From positions 66,371,101 through 66,435,100 of the forward strand of contig NC_080428.1 in assembly GCF_029873635.1 (NCBI RefSeq): a stretch of 64,000 bases of DNA. Reading direction: 5' to 3'. This document shows, piece after piece, positions 1 to 10,835 of this stretch (within the stretch, counting starts at the first letter, position 1; every line of letters starts with the position of its first letter). Source of the DNA: Malania oleifera (lineage: Eukaryota > Streptophyta > Magnoliopsida > Santalales > Ximeniaceae). Both the position numbers and the translations under genes were made by a program. Under the pieces are notes generated by a model. That model was not told the DNA's origin and did no database searches. It worked only from the letters and a program-made list of their open reading frames with translations.

Positions 1-499
1 ACATAATATCTAGCCTACTAGCTGTAAGATATAGAAGACTCCCAATCATGCCACGATACAATTTCATATTAATAGGGATTCCTTACTCATCTTTATCAAG
101 ATTGATGGAAGAACTCATAGGAGCACCAAGAGTTTTACTATCTTCCATATTAAATTTCTTTAACAAGTCCCTGACATATTTAGTTTGACATATGAAAGTT
201 TCATTTTGAGCTTGTTTAATTTGTAGCCCTAAAAAAGAAACTAAGTTCACCCATCATGCTCATTTCAAATTCACTTTGCATGAATTTGGAAAACTCATTA
301 CACAACTCATCATTAGTGGCTCCAAAAATGATATCATCAACATAAATTTGAACAATAAGCATATCATCATTTTTGGATTTGATGAAAAGTGTAGTGTCAA
401 TTTTGCTATGAGAAAACTCATTTTCTAGTAGAAAACCACTAAACCCCTCATACCAAACTCTAGGAGCTTGTTTAAATCCATACAAGGCCTTAGACAACC
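1..499 (-). pseudogene. Reverse transcriptase C-terminal part of H1
   Basis: The - strand frame at 216-512 encodes the RT palm, including SKALYGFKQAPRVWYE and the catalytic YVDD box. The following part (1-215, in another frame) reads on to KYVRDLLKKFNM and SLLYLTASRLDIM, the usual RT to RNase H linker. A frameshift lies near 215-230 and a stop near 90. At 499 the frame is cut by the solo LTR; the missing half resumes at 2833. Confidence 0.9.
495..499. repeat. Target-site duplication CAACC (left copy) of solo LTR 1
   Basis: CAACC at 495-499 is repeated exactly at 2833-2837, flanking the LTR that starts TGTAATAACCC and ends GGTGTTACA. Removing the LTR plus one copy rejoins the host RT near YRL-SKALYG, which confirms the insertion boundaries. 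Confidence 0.92.
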
Positions 500-2832
500 T
501 GTAATAACCCAAGAAAAAAAAAATGAATAATAATAATAATAGTTAGTATAAAAAAAAAAAAAAAAGAAAGAAAGTGTTTCTCTGTTAGGATCCTTGATTC
601 CATGTTTGATGCCTAAGAAAGACCTTGTCTAAGCGAGTGCTCAGAGACCATTGCGGCTCAGTCGCTCCCTGGAGGTCGGCCTGGTCAAAATGGAATTTCA
701 TAGGATAAACAGGGTAGACACTGTTTATATACGTAAATATGTACATAAAATAATGTTTTGACTGACATAATTTGTAGAAATTTATGATAAAATAATAATA
801 ATGTAAGTATCATATGCGGGGCCCACAAGACTGTGTGGGGCCCACATGAGTCCCGAAGCCGTATGGAGGTTTACACGAGTCTCGAAGCTATTTAGGATGC
901 ATAAAAATCGTATAAGAATTATTCGAGTTACGTAGGATTCATTCGGGTCTCGAAGTTGTGTGGGGCCCACAAGACCGTGTGGGGCCCACATGAGTTTTCA
1001 AAATTCAAATTAAATTCTTGTTCAAAAATAAATAATAAAATAAATAAATACTAAAAATAGTTTAAAATTAATAACAATTATAATAATAATGATAATAATG
1101 ATTAAGAAAAATAATAAAATAATAAAATAATTAGTTAGGTAATGGATTAATTAATTAGGTAAGTAATTAATTAAAAATTTATTTAGTGGGAATGGTGGCA
1201 AGCACTCCCAAATAGCCTCCACTCAACCCATACCTTGCCCATCCCTTGCCCATTCTTTAATTTTTAAAATTTTAATTTCACCCATCTCCCCACACTTTTA
1301 TAAATTCTATTTCTTCCCCAAAATTTTCCTATAAATAGGGAGCTCTCAACCTTCATTTTTCACAACAATTTTCCAAGGAAGAGAAGGATTAGTGAGTGAA
1401 AGAATTTGTGGTGGAGAGAGAATTTTTGAATAAATTCTTAATCACCCACTTTTTCGGATCTCATTTCTTAAAGATAATTATTGTGTTCGTAGCACACGGT
1501 AAAAGAAGAAGGTAAGTAAATTTTGATTATGTTAGTTTCTTTTTATTTTAAATTCATACCCGAGTTTATTATGTACGTAAATTTTAATTATGTTACTTAG
1601 TTTCAAAAAATTTCTATGAGTTTATTTTTACGCATATTTAATTATACCAGTTCTATCTTTAATATACTTGCATCTATATTTGGGTTAAGAAATGTTCTAA
1701 TCCCCTCGGGTAAATTTTCAGTAATTATTTCTATTCAAAAATAAAATTATATATATTTTTAACACAAAAATTGTGTGGCATGAGTTTATTTTTACGTTAC
1801 ATTTTTATGAAAATATGAGTAAAGATGAGATTTTCACGATATTATTTTAAATTGCATAAATGATAATAAGATGATTTTCAAACCCCTTATGGCAACGAAA
1901 GTTCAAAGTTACAGATGCTCGGTACCGCAGCTTAAAGTTTATACGGATCAGAGTGCACCCACACTGTTTACAGAGTGGTTATTTATGTTAGTGGATTTCT
2001 CCTGAGTGCACACCTGGTTTAAGTCCAGGACTTAATAAGGAAAATCTCACTTAAAGTTTACGTACGTTGATTTAGTTTGGTCGGCCAGCCAGCTAAGTCC
2101 AGTCTTCGGACCGCACAACCCAGTCATGGGGGTAAACATGACTTACGGCAAACAGGCCTAAGGGTGGTTTTTACGATATATGTTTATACATATTTAATTA
2201 CGTGTACAAAGTTACTGATAATTTGAAGGAAAAGTGTAAGTTTACGTGAAAAGGATCATTTTGGTGCTTATATGACGATCTAAGGAAAACGTATAAGGAA
2301 AAGTATATGTATGTTTATCATTAAATATTTTTACAGTTTTAAAGTTAAAAGTTTAATTTAGCAGTTATAGTATATGATTTAAAAATTTACTGTTGAAATT
2401 GATGACAAAAGTTTTATGCAGAAATTGTTAAATTTATGTTTATTCTAAAAAAAATCTTGAAGTTATAGTATTCATTATTGTTTTACGAAATTCTTTAAAA
2501 ACTCATTTTGGCCACACACTAATAATAATCTTATTTACTTACTGAGCGTCGTCTCATCCCAATCATATTTTATTTCAGATAACTCTGAAGGACATGTCGG
2601 GAATCAGGCTTAGCAAGCATGCGGGTGGGGATTAGAAAAATAAAGATTGATTAAAAATATTAGTATGGTTTCAGATATTTATGTTTGTGTAATTTTCCTT
2701 CTTTTGAAATAAATGATTGTAATATGGAATATTAGTGTTCTGGTTTAATAAAAATTTGAGTTTATTTTGCTTCCGCTGTAAATCAGTAGTAAAAAGTTAA
2801 TATCCCAGGCCCCTCGGGGTCGGGGTGTTACA
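500..2832 (+). mobile_element. Solo LTR 1, Ty3/gypsy (Tekay-like) type
   Basis: 2333 bp, TG...CA ends, 5-bp duplication CAACC on both sides, no internal domain: a solo LTR left by LTR-LTR recombination. It has a TATA box (TATAAATAG, about 1330-1338). Downstream are a splice-donor-like AAG-GTAAGT (1511/1512), the conserved core CTTACTGAGCGTCGTCTCAT (from 2538) and an acceptor-like TATTTCAG (ends 2578). The block at 574-723 is shared with 18531-18675 and, inverted, with the 5' leader of the copia element at 57031-57181. GTGTGGGGCCCACA-type repeats occur at 815-990. Confidence 0.88.
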
Positions 2833-3730
2833 CAACCGATATACATGATCTAGATATTTATGATTTTCAAAATCAGGTGGTTGTTCTACATAGATTTCTT
2901 CATTAATATAGCCATTAAGAAAAGCATTTTTAACATAAATTTGAAACAATTTAAAGTTTTTAAAAGCGGCATAAGCAAGTAGCATACAAATGACTTTCAT
3001 CCTAGCAACGGGAGCATAGGTTTCGTCAAAATCAATTCCCTCTTCCTGATTATAACCCTAGGCAACTAGTCTAACCTTATTCCTAGTTTCTACCCCATTC
3101 TCATCTTTCTTATTTCTATATACCCATTTGGTTCCTATAATTGTATGATCATTAGGCCTAGGAACTAGGGTACACACTTTGTTTCTTTCAAATTGATTAA
3201 GTTCTTCTTACATGGACATCACCCAAGACTCATCCTCTATTGCTTCTTTAATATTTTTAGATTCTTCTTGGGACAAGAAAGTAGAATGACTCGCTAGGTT
3301 TTTCAAGGAAGATCTTGTGGTTATACCACGGGAAGGTTCACCTATGATTTGATCTATAGGATGGTTCCTAATGAATTTCCAATCCCTAGGCAACTCCTAA
3401 ATTTCATTGTCATTGTTATTATCTTCAGATGATTTATCATTAATTTCTGAATTCTCACTTGCATTATTTTCAACATATAACTTGTCTAAGCATTTTCTAA
3501 TGTCAATGTCATCTTCATCATTTTTCTTAGAAAACAGATTAGATTCATTAAATACAACATGAATAGATTCAATGACAGTTAAAGTTCTTTTATTGAAAAC
3601 TCTATATGCTTTACTATTAAGAAAATAACCTAGGAAAATGTTTTCATCATATTTAGAATCAAATTTTCCTATATGTTCATTATCCCTAAGCACAAAGCAT
3701 TTATAACAAAAAACACGAAAGTAGGAAATG
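2833..3730 (-). pseudogene. RT N-terminal part and IN-RT linker of H1
   Basis: The - strand reads NGVETRNKVRLVA, then GIDFDETYAPVARMKVICML and [19 protein letters not shown], which is the start of the copia RT. The first catalytic aspartate (normally in DVKSAFLNG) is replaced: this copy reads YVKNAFLNG. Upstream, 3397-3693 encodes the integrase C-terminal GKFDSKYDENIFLGYFLNSK region and an acidic linker. Several stops break the frame. Confidence 0.85.
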
Positions 3731-4113
3731 TTAGGTCAATTGGTTGTTCCACAATTCATAAGGGGTTTCATTAAGTGAAGGTCTAATCAACACCCTATTC
3801 ACGACATAACATACAGTATTTATGGTCTTAGCCCAAAAATATTTAGGTAGCTTATGTTCGTTCAACATGATCCTACCCATTTCTTGCAATGATCTATTCT
3901 TTCTTTTTGCCACATCATTTTGTTGAGTGGTCTTAGGTGCAAAAAAGTTGTGTGATATACCCCCTAGGTCACAATAATTTTCCATGCCTTCTTTTTTAAA
4001 TTCAGTGCCTCTATCACTTCTTATGTGAGTTATCTTATAGCATTTTCATTTTGAATTCTCTTGCAAAGCTTAGTAAACTGTTCACATGATTCATTTTTAT
4101 GTGAGATAAATAA
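3731..4113 (-). pseudogene. Integrase core, C-terminal part, of H1
   Basis: Frame 3731-3985 shows FAPKTTQQNDVAKRKNRSLQ and the following KYFWAKTINTVCYVVNRVLI, the end of the rve integrase core. The glutamate of the DDE triad lies in the normal VxERKNR motif, but here the sequence is VAKRKNR, so the E is lost. The part at 3990-4113 encodes VLFISHKNESCEQF. It is cut off at 4113 by solo LTR 2, and the upstream half resumes at 6818. Confidence 0.85.
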
Positions 4114-4118
4114 CACTT

Positions 4119-6812
4119 TTGTTTTAATAACCCCAAAAAGGGTTATAGAAGATTAGTAGAGTAATTCCTAAAAAAAAAAATTAATTAATTAATTAATCAA
4201 ATTTATAAAAAATAAAAAAAATAATAAATAAATTTATTTTTATTTTTATTAATAAAATATATTATTATTATTATTATTAACCTATCTGAAGCTTCAAAGA
4301 AGCTTCAGGTAGAATCCTGAATTTAGATTGGCGCACCCCCCCACCTTTTCTTCTTTTTCTTCTTCTTCTTCTTCTTCTTCTTTTCTTTTCTTTTCTCTTC
4401 CTATGCGCAGCTCTGAATTTTCTCTCTCTCCCTCTCTCCTCGATTTCGTGACAGATTTTCATCCGATCGAAAATCCGAAGATACCTCTGGACTCCATTCT
4501 TCACTGTCGTCATTTCTACCGGAATGGATCGGTGGTAGGAGCGACGTAGGTGTATTCCCTGGGGTAAGCCAATTTCCCATTTTTCTTTAATTTCTTGCAC
4601 ATTATAAGCCTAATTGACGAACGGACACCACCACGAGAATCTAGGGATGATTCTCTACAAATCTAGTGGGACGAAATTCTCGTGGGGGTACGGGGGTTAT
4701 TAAGGGACTTATTTTTAATTAATTATGATTAATTTAGAAATTCTAAAATGTTGAGCATCTGGGGTTAAAGTAGGATTTCTGAAATTTAGGGCCTAGGTGA
4801 GCGCGGGTGTAATTTTGGGACCCGCAGGTAAAATTAAAAAAATTATGTGGGGGTGTTAAATAATAGTTTAAATATTAATTTGAGGTATATGGAACCTAGG
4901 AAAGGTTAGATGAGTATTATTTTGGAGAAATAGATTAATTAATTTAGGGAAAAATGCAAATTGCAGGAGTTGAATTTCGGGCGCCAAGGGCGTAGGATTT
5001 GGGATTCTAGCGAGACACTCAGTAAGTCAGGTAAGGGGAATAAATTATAATAATATTTTTATGAAAATTATGGGTTGAGAAATATGTGAAAATGGCGTAT
5101 GTTATTTTACCTGAAATTTATTAGGATATAAATATCGGATGAAATTTGTGTGACATATGATTTATATTGAGAAATGTTTAAACTGAGTTAGATAATTTAC
5201 CCTGTGAAATATGTGATACTGAAATGTGTTTTAATATGAGAATTGAAATGTGGGAAAATGATGATAGTAAAATGTGTAAGAAATGTATTCTCTGAGAAAA
5301 TGAAGAAAGGTGAAATATGGAAATGTGTTTTGAGAAATATTGAGTAATTGTGAAATAAGATATGTATATGATAGTATGAGATGAGATGAATTATAAACTG
5401 AGAAAATATCATTTAAATGATGAAATGTGTTGAGAATACTGATATTGAATTGTGAATATGTGAAATAAAAATATTGCAATGTTAATTCTGTAATATGAAA
5501 ATGAGAAATGTGGAAATACGTGAAATATGAATGATAAAATGCCAATACTGCATAATGATTGCGGATATGTGGTGGTAAACCCTGTTGGATAGTTATGATA
5601 TTGAGCACGGTACCGTTGCTAGTGGTGTTAGTGCAACCACACGGACTCTTGGAGCGTGTGGCGTGATGGTCGACTGTGCTATTTTGTAGGGTTGTTGGGC
5701 CCCCTGAGTCCGGATTAGGGTTTTAGGCCGGGTAGTCGTACTACAGACGTAATATGTGATATGATATTTGATCTAACCGGATCGGCCAACCGCGATTAGA
5801 TCCAGCCTTCGGACTGCACAACCTTGACCATGGGGGGAAGCATGACGTGGATAGAAAGATCCTTAGGGTGGTCATGAGTTACAGACGCGATGTTGGTAAT
5901 TGATACCGAGGATACTCTCGAGCCGGAAAGTAAAATAGAAACCAAAAGTAAAAGAATGATAACATTGGCTAAAATGAGAAATGAAAGAAAGAATGAAAAT
6001 TGAGAAATAAAGAATGATAAAATTGAGAAGTAGAACCGTATGAGTTGATAATATACATATTTGAGGTGAAGTGAAACTCTCCGCTTGAGGGCTTGCTGAG
6101 TAAGGTGAGTGCCCTGATAGGTATCGGATGTTCCTATATGTGGTTGCATAACGTGTTAGGGCAGAGGGAAGCTACCTGTATGGGTGGGTAATCTTCCCTA
6201 TTCTCAGGAACTTCGCGGTAAATGTGTTGAAAATTATTGAATTTGAGAAATAATTTTAAAGCTTATAAAAGCTTGTGTTGTATATCTATATCATTATGAG
6301 AATGTATATATCAGTGTATTTTCTCAGATGAAACGATGATTTGAAAAGTAAAGTGTATTATAATTGAACTCATATGGCCACACATTGTAAATAATTTATT
6401 CCTTCTTACTGATATGTGTCTCACCCAAATTATCTAAATTTTTCAAGAAACAGGGATAGACCAGGTGATAGAACTCTGTGATGATAGGGAGTTGGGACCC
6501 TGACACATGAGGTGAGTTTTTGGATTAGGGGATGTGTTATTTCCCTAGAGTTGGATTGTTTTGAGTTTGTGATGATAATGTATATATGTGTACGTAGATA
6601 CTCTGGGTATTGTATTCTGAATGATATAAATACATTGTCTTCCGCTGTTAGGTTTTATAAATAAAATCATTTTTTACCCGGTACCCAATGCGGGTCGAGT
6701 CGTATGAACAATAGTGGGATTGTTGACATGGCTGATTTGTGGGTGTTGTGGATGACGTGTAATTATTTATTATTATTGGAGGAAAAAAAATTGTACGAAA
6801 ATCGGGACGTCA
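4119..6812 (+). mobile_element. Solo LTR 2, Ty3/gypsy (Tekay-like) type
   Basis: About 2.69 kb inserted in the H1 integrase. The pentamer CACTT occurs at 4114-4118 and 6813-6817, which sets the edges to within about 2 bp. The left end reads TTGTTTTAATAACCCC and the right end GGGACGTCA. It shares the LTR 1 layout: a pyrimidine tract, a donor-like CAG-GTAAGG (5030/5031), the GGTACCGTTGCT and GTGCAACCACA modules near 5610-5640, and the core CTTACTGATATGTGTCTCAC (from 6405). No internal domain is present. Confidence 0.82.
4350..4402 (+). repeat. Pyrimidine microsatellite (TTC)n/(TTTTC)n in solo LTR 2
   Basis: Repeated TTC and TTTTC units lie in the presumed leader part of the LTR, just before the CTCTCTC-rich tract. 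The other gypsy-type LTRs have a similar CT-rich leader (about 37455-37515 and 44330-44375). Confidence 0.8.
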
Positions 6813-7540
6813 CACTTGTGAACCTAGAATAGTCATCAATAATGACAAAAGCATATGATTTTTCACAAAGACTTTGCACAGAATTAGCACCAAACAAATC
6901 CAAGTGAAGCATTTCAAGTGGTCTAGTGGTAGATATAAATTTCTTTTTCTTAAAGCTGGATTTTGTTTGCTTACCCATTTGACATGCATCACATATTTTA
7001 TCTTTCGCAAATGGTGTTTTAGGCAAGCCTTTCACTAAATCTTTTCTTACTAGTTTTGACAACAAGTCCATGCTAGTGTGTCCTAAGCGCCTATGCCATA
7101 ACCAACTAGCTTCATTTATTGCAGAAAAACAAATTACTTGTGAATCTAAATTATTAAAAGTGGTAGTATATACATTTTTATGGCGATCTGCAGTGAAAAG
7201 AATTCTATGATATGATTTGCCTTCAACTATGCATTTATCATTTTCAAATGAAACTTTATATCTTTTATCACACAATTGACTAATGCTTAACAAATTATAC
7301 TTCAAGCCATCAACTAATAGAACATTATCAATAACCAAGGAAGGATCCTTACCGACCTTACCTACGCCGATGATGCGCCCATTTGCATTGTCACCAAACA
7401 TCACGTACCCTCCATCCTTGAGAGTGATGGATGCAAACTTCGCTTTATCGCTAGTCATGTGCTGTGAGCACCCGCTATCCAGGTACCACTTGTCCTTTGA
7501 AAAAGACAATCTCAAACACACCTGTAAGATAGACTAAGTA
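6813..7540 (-). pseudogene. Protease and integrase N-terminal part of H1
   Basis: The frame 7521-6818 starts with the aspartic protease site WYLDSGCSQHMT. It continues through the GAG_pre-integrase region with LWHRRLGHTS and the CDACQMGKQ zinc-binding cysteines, then the integrase core start LEMLHLDLFGA and VIIDDYSRFT. Here solo LTR 2 interrupts it. This is the best preserved coding stretch of H1: about 235 residues without a stop. Confidence 0.9.
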
Positions 7541-8383
7541 ACTGATGCTAGTCCCCTAATTCTGTTGGGTCCACAAGGGTTAGTGACTGGATCATTACCC
7601 ACACCTTTCTAATTTTTACATGTCTATTTCTAAGTGGACAATCAAATTAAATATGATTTGCTTGCATTTGAAACATTTCATTCCACACTTAGGATCTTTA
7701 GGTGGGATTTGAGATTTTGATTCACATGTGAAATATCCCAAGTAAAGATTAGGTTGTCTAACATTATCAATGTCATTAAAACCAAGTCCCTCTTTACTAA
7801 GAGAATTTCTTTGAGCTCCAAGTAGTTTTTTAAAATTGCGTTGGCCCTCGTTGAATTTAAAAACAATTTTGGAGCTATCCTCCAATTTTCTTTCAAGCTC
7901 ATCAATTTTCAAATCCTTTTCTTTAATAATCGAAGCATGAGAATTTTTTGCCATTTCGAATAATTTTGACCATTTCTTGCATTTCTTTTTCAAAACATCA
8001 TTTTCTTTGGTCATTTTATTCAACGGTTTAGACACACGAATATATTCAAATTGCTATTCTTCAAAAGTAGGCATGCTATTAGATTCATAATCATCATAAG
8101 AATAATATGAAGATAAAGAACAAGAAGACGATATCTCATCATCATGTGCCATCAAGCACAGATTAGCAACCTCTGAGTCACTGTAGTCTGAGTTTGAGTC
8201 ACTACTACTTATTTTATCCCATGAAGTGCTCGCTTTCATGACTTTTTCTTTTTCCTAGCATCCTTTTTCAGTAATGGGCAATCCGGCTTGATATGCCTAA
8301 CCTTGTTGCAGTTATAGCACGTAGGAGCGTTTGACTTTTCTTTTCCTTTACTCGACTCTCCCTTATCAGATGCAGATTCCCTA
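7541..8383 (-). pseudogene. Gag C-terminal half of H1
   Basis: The upstream end (8330-8250) has the nucleocapsid knuckle CYNCNKVRHIKPDC (CX2CX4HX4C). Downstream are a Ser/Asp-rich stretch (8239-8054) and a coiled coil rich in Lys/Glu (8035-7616), then CGMKCFKCKQ leading to the protease. The layout matches SIRE gag. The N-terminal capsid part is missing because sequence identity stops at 8383, where an unrelated LTR begins. Confidence 0.85.
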
Positions 8384-8883
8384 TGTAACATCCTCAAAAA
8401 TTTAATAATAAATATATTTTTAATAAACACATATGAACTGTTCTGATACCCATACTATGACATCTCAGGCCTCAAAGGGCACTAGGGTATTCCTGTATTC
8501 AATAAACATACCTATGCAGTGGAAAACATAAATCACACAACCATATATATACACATACAACACCAAAATTCAGTATTTCCAGACCATAGTTATATTTTAC
8601 ATCTCTCTCCAGTATCATCTACCCCAAAATACAACACTCTATATAAACTTACCCTACAAACAGGGCAACCAAGAAACCACTCTATATGCGAGTCTGATCT
8701 ACTCGCCTAGCTGGCTCACCTGAAAAATGTTAAAGTAATAGGGTGAGACGATGCTCAGTAAGTGGAAATATGCTATTACTAGTGTGTGGCAACTAAGTTG
8801 CATACTATTTTAATAACATCTGAATTGTATAAAATGATAAATCTGTACAACATATATTACATTTATCGCAGTTTAAGATAAAG
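8384..8883 (-). mobile_element. Gypsy-type LTR fragment (family Y), inverted
   Basis: TGTAACATCC at 8384 is the reverse complement of an LTR 3' end. Read on the - strand the fragment matches 12115-12638: the CACACACTA...CTTACTGAGC core, the ATTTTTCAG-GTGAGCC acceptor-like site (8713-8729 region), the CAGACTCGCA block and the terminal ATGTTACA. Only the 3' ~500 bp of the LTR is present. Its right edge abuts a SIRE-type LTR at about 8884. Confidence 0.75.
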
Positions 8884-9500
8884 AGTTAAGGGAAAAGAGA
8901 AAACAAACTCAATTTTTACAAGGTTCAGCCAACTTGGCCTATGTCCTCACCTTGAGCAACCACTCAAGAATTTCACTATAATCCCTGCTCCTTAAATTGG
9001 GACGGAGCTTCCCTTACAATCCGCTACTTACAAGAGGTACAACTCCCTCCTACTCCGCTGCTTACAAGAGATACAACTCTCTTACTGAACCATGAATACA
9101 ATGAAATCTATAAAATACTCATAATTGCTTCCAAACAAAGCTAGTGAGTACAATTCAAATTCCTAATACATTAACATATGATGACATTTGAAGCTCATAA
9201 TGTATGAAACGATACAATCGTTTATGAATGATATGCTTCAACACACAAACCCCTTTTTATCAAATCTCCCAAAGATATTTATATAACTCAATACTTTGGA
9301 GAACTTAGATTAAATCTTCGAATACAAAAACAACTTTGCAAAGATTTGAAACACACTTTGTCGAAAATAATATTTCTCTCAAGATTTCAATCTCAATGTG
9401 ATCTTGGTAATATTTGACTTAATGTATATATATGTATCTATACGATGAGAATACCAAAGATTAACACACTTAACATATGATTTTCATAAAATATCCTTCA

Positions 9501-9531
<31 letters not shown>

Positions 9532-10835
9532 TGCACTTCTAAGGATATCTAATCAAATAGTTTAGAAGCATTCAAACTATCAGATCTTTAACTAAGAACA
9601 CACTTGAATGTTACTCTTTAATCAATGGCCAAATAAAAATTTTCTCAAGTATTGTACTTTATCTAAAACAATCTTTACATTAATGTGAAAACTCAATATC
9701 AAGATTTTCTAAAGATATTCAAAAAATAGATGTTGATATGAGAATCTCTTGAAAAAGCTAACTGGATTAACCAAACCTCAACACCAAGTTGAACTCAAGA
9801 TGTATGAGTGAGATCCCTTTTGGTTTTCTGAATTGATTTGCCCAAGGAAGATGAGTATGTGTTGAAGTGCAGGCAATCGTATAGCAATCAGCTCAAGTTT
9901 CTCAATGTTCTTTCAACAAGATGTTCTCTTCTCTTCACGTTCGTCTTCGCCTCTCACTAGGGTTTAGATATGCAGTATATATAGGTGCTTAACCCTTAGA
10001 ACCAATCTTAATCGTTGGATTATAAAATAGCTTGCGTGTTTGCTCATTAAAAATTAAATTTTTAAGTTTCCCGCAAGTTTAGACGACTGACGTCAAGGAC
10101 CCAAACGACTAAAGTCCTTTTTAAGCTTTGAAAAAAAACTCACCTGGACACAGGGTCAGACGACCGAGGTTGGAGCTCAGACGACCGAGGTGTCGAGTTT
10201 AGATGACTGAAGTGTGTGTTTAGTCTTCTGAGGTGCTTCTGCTAGGTTCTGAGTTTCACTAGAAAATCTTCAGAGGACTGAACTTAATCTTCGGTCTTCT
10301 GAAGAAATTCTTCAAATGGCTGAAGTTAACTTCGATCTTATGAAGTTGCCACTTCAAACGACTGATTGTAGACTTCGGTCTTCTGAAGTTCCCAAATCCT
10401 GGATTTTTTCTTTTAGTTTGAAAAATCTGATTTGCTTTCTTTCTTGACTTTTATATAAAAATATTTTTCGGGGTTTTGACATTATTTCTAAGTCCATGAA
10501 TGTCCCCTAATGATGTTCATGAAATGCATGAGCCCTAAAGTCATTCTAAGGTATGATTTGAGTCTCAAATTAAATCGTATGAAAATGTAAGTACATAAGT
10601 TCTAAGTACCCATTCCCATGACGTTCTTGAACTTTGCCGCTTGCATCTTTATTCTTGTACTCTTTGAGTTCCATGGAATGGGCCAAGATATGTAGGCTTT
10701 AATCTTCATGACTTCCATTATTTGTTATCCTTCCGTGCATGCTTAATATAATTCCTGTTCACAATCTCAATTGCACAAATCAAATATCAAGTGATTTGTC
10801 ATTATCAAAACATGATTGGACTCGTAGAGTCAACA
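8884..10835 (-). mobile_element. SIRE-type LTR (family X, copy 1)
   Basis: Read on the - strand it starts TGTTGACTCTACGAGTCC and has the usual SIRE phrase TTTTGATAATGACAAAT. It is homologous to 26690-28554. The U5 side holds the GGTTCAGCC...CCTATGTCCTC block typical of SIRE LTRs. Between about 10080 and 10390 it has an array of short units such as CAGACGACCGAGG and CGACTGA. A (TA)n run is at 9501-9527. The U5 terminus is not clean, so it may be truncated where it meets family Y. Confidence 0.75.
9501..9527. repeat. (TA)n microsatellite
   Basis: About 13 TA dinucleotides inside the family X LTR. The second copy of this LTR (27190-27260) has no comparable run. Confidence 0.95.

Larger units (their letters stand above)
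1..8383 (-). mobile_element. SIRE-type Ty1/copia element (H1), interrupted and decayed
   Basis: Reading from 8383 down to 1, the - strand carries gag (CCHC knuckle, coiled coil), protease, integrase and reverse transcriptase in Ty1/copia order. This is the order gag-PR-IN-RT, and the YVDDIIFGATN motif is typical of the SIRE lineage. Both ends are missing: the RNase H end runs off the window at position 1, and the N-terminal gag plus 5' LTR are lost at the breakpoint at 8383. Two solo LTRs (500-2832 and 4119-6812) interrupt the coding region. Stops and frameshifts throughout make it non-functional. Confidence 0.9.

Noticed and set aside
5231-5608. - strand frame rich in Phe, His, Ile and Tyr in solo LTR 2
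   Set aside because: It comes from a TGAAATGTG-rich, stop-poor stretch of LTR; composition is unlike a protein.
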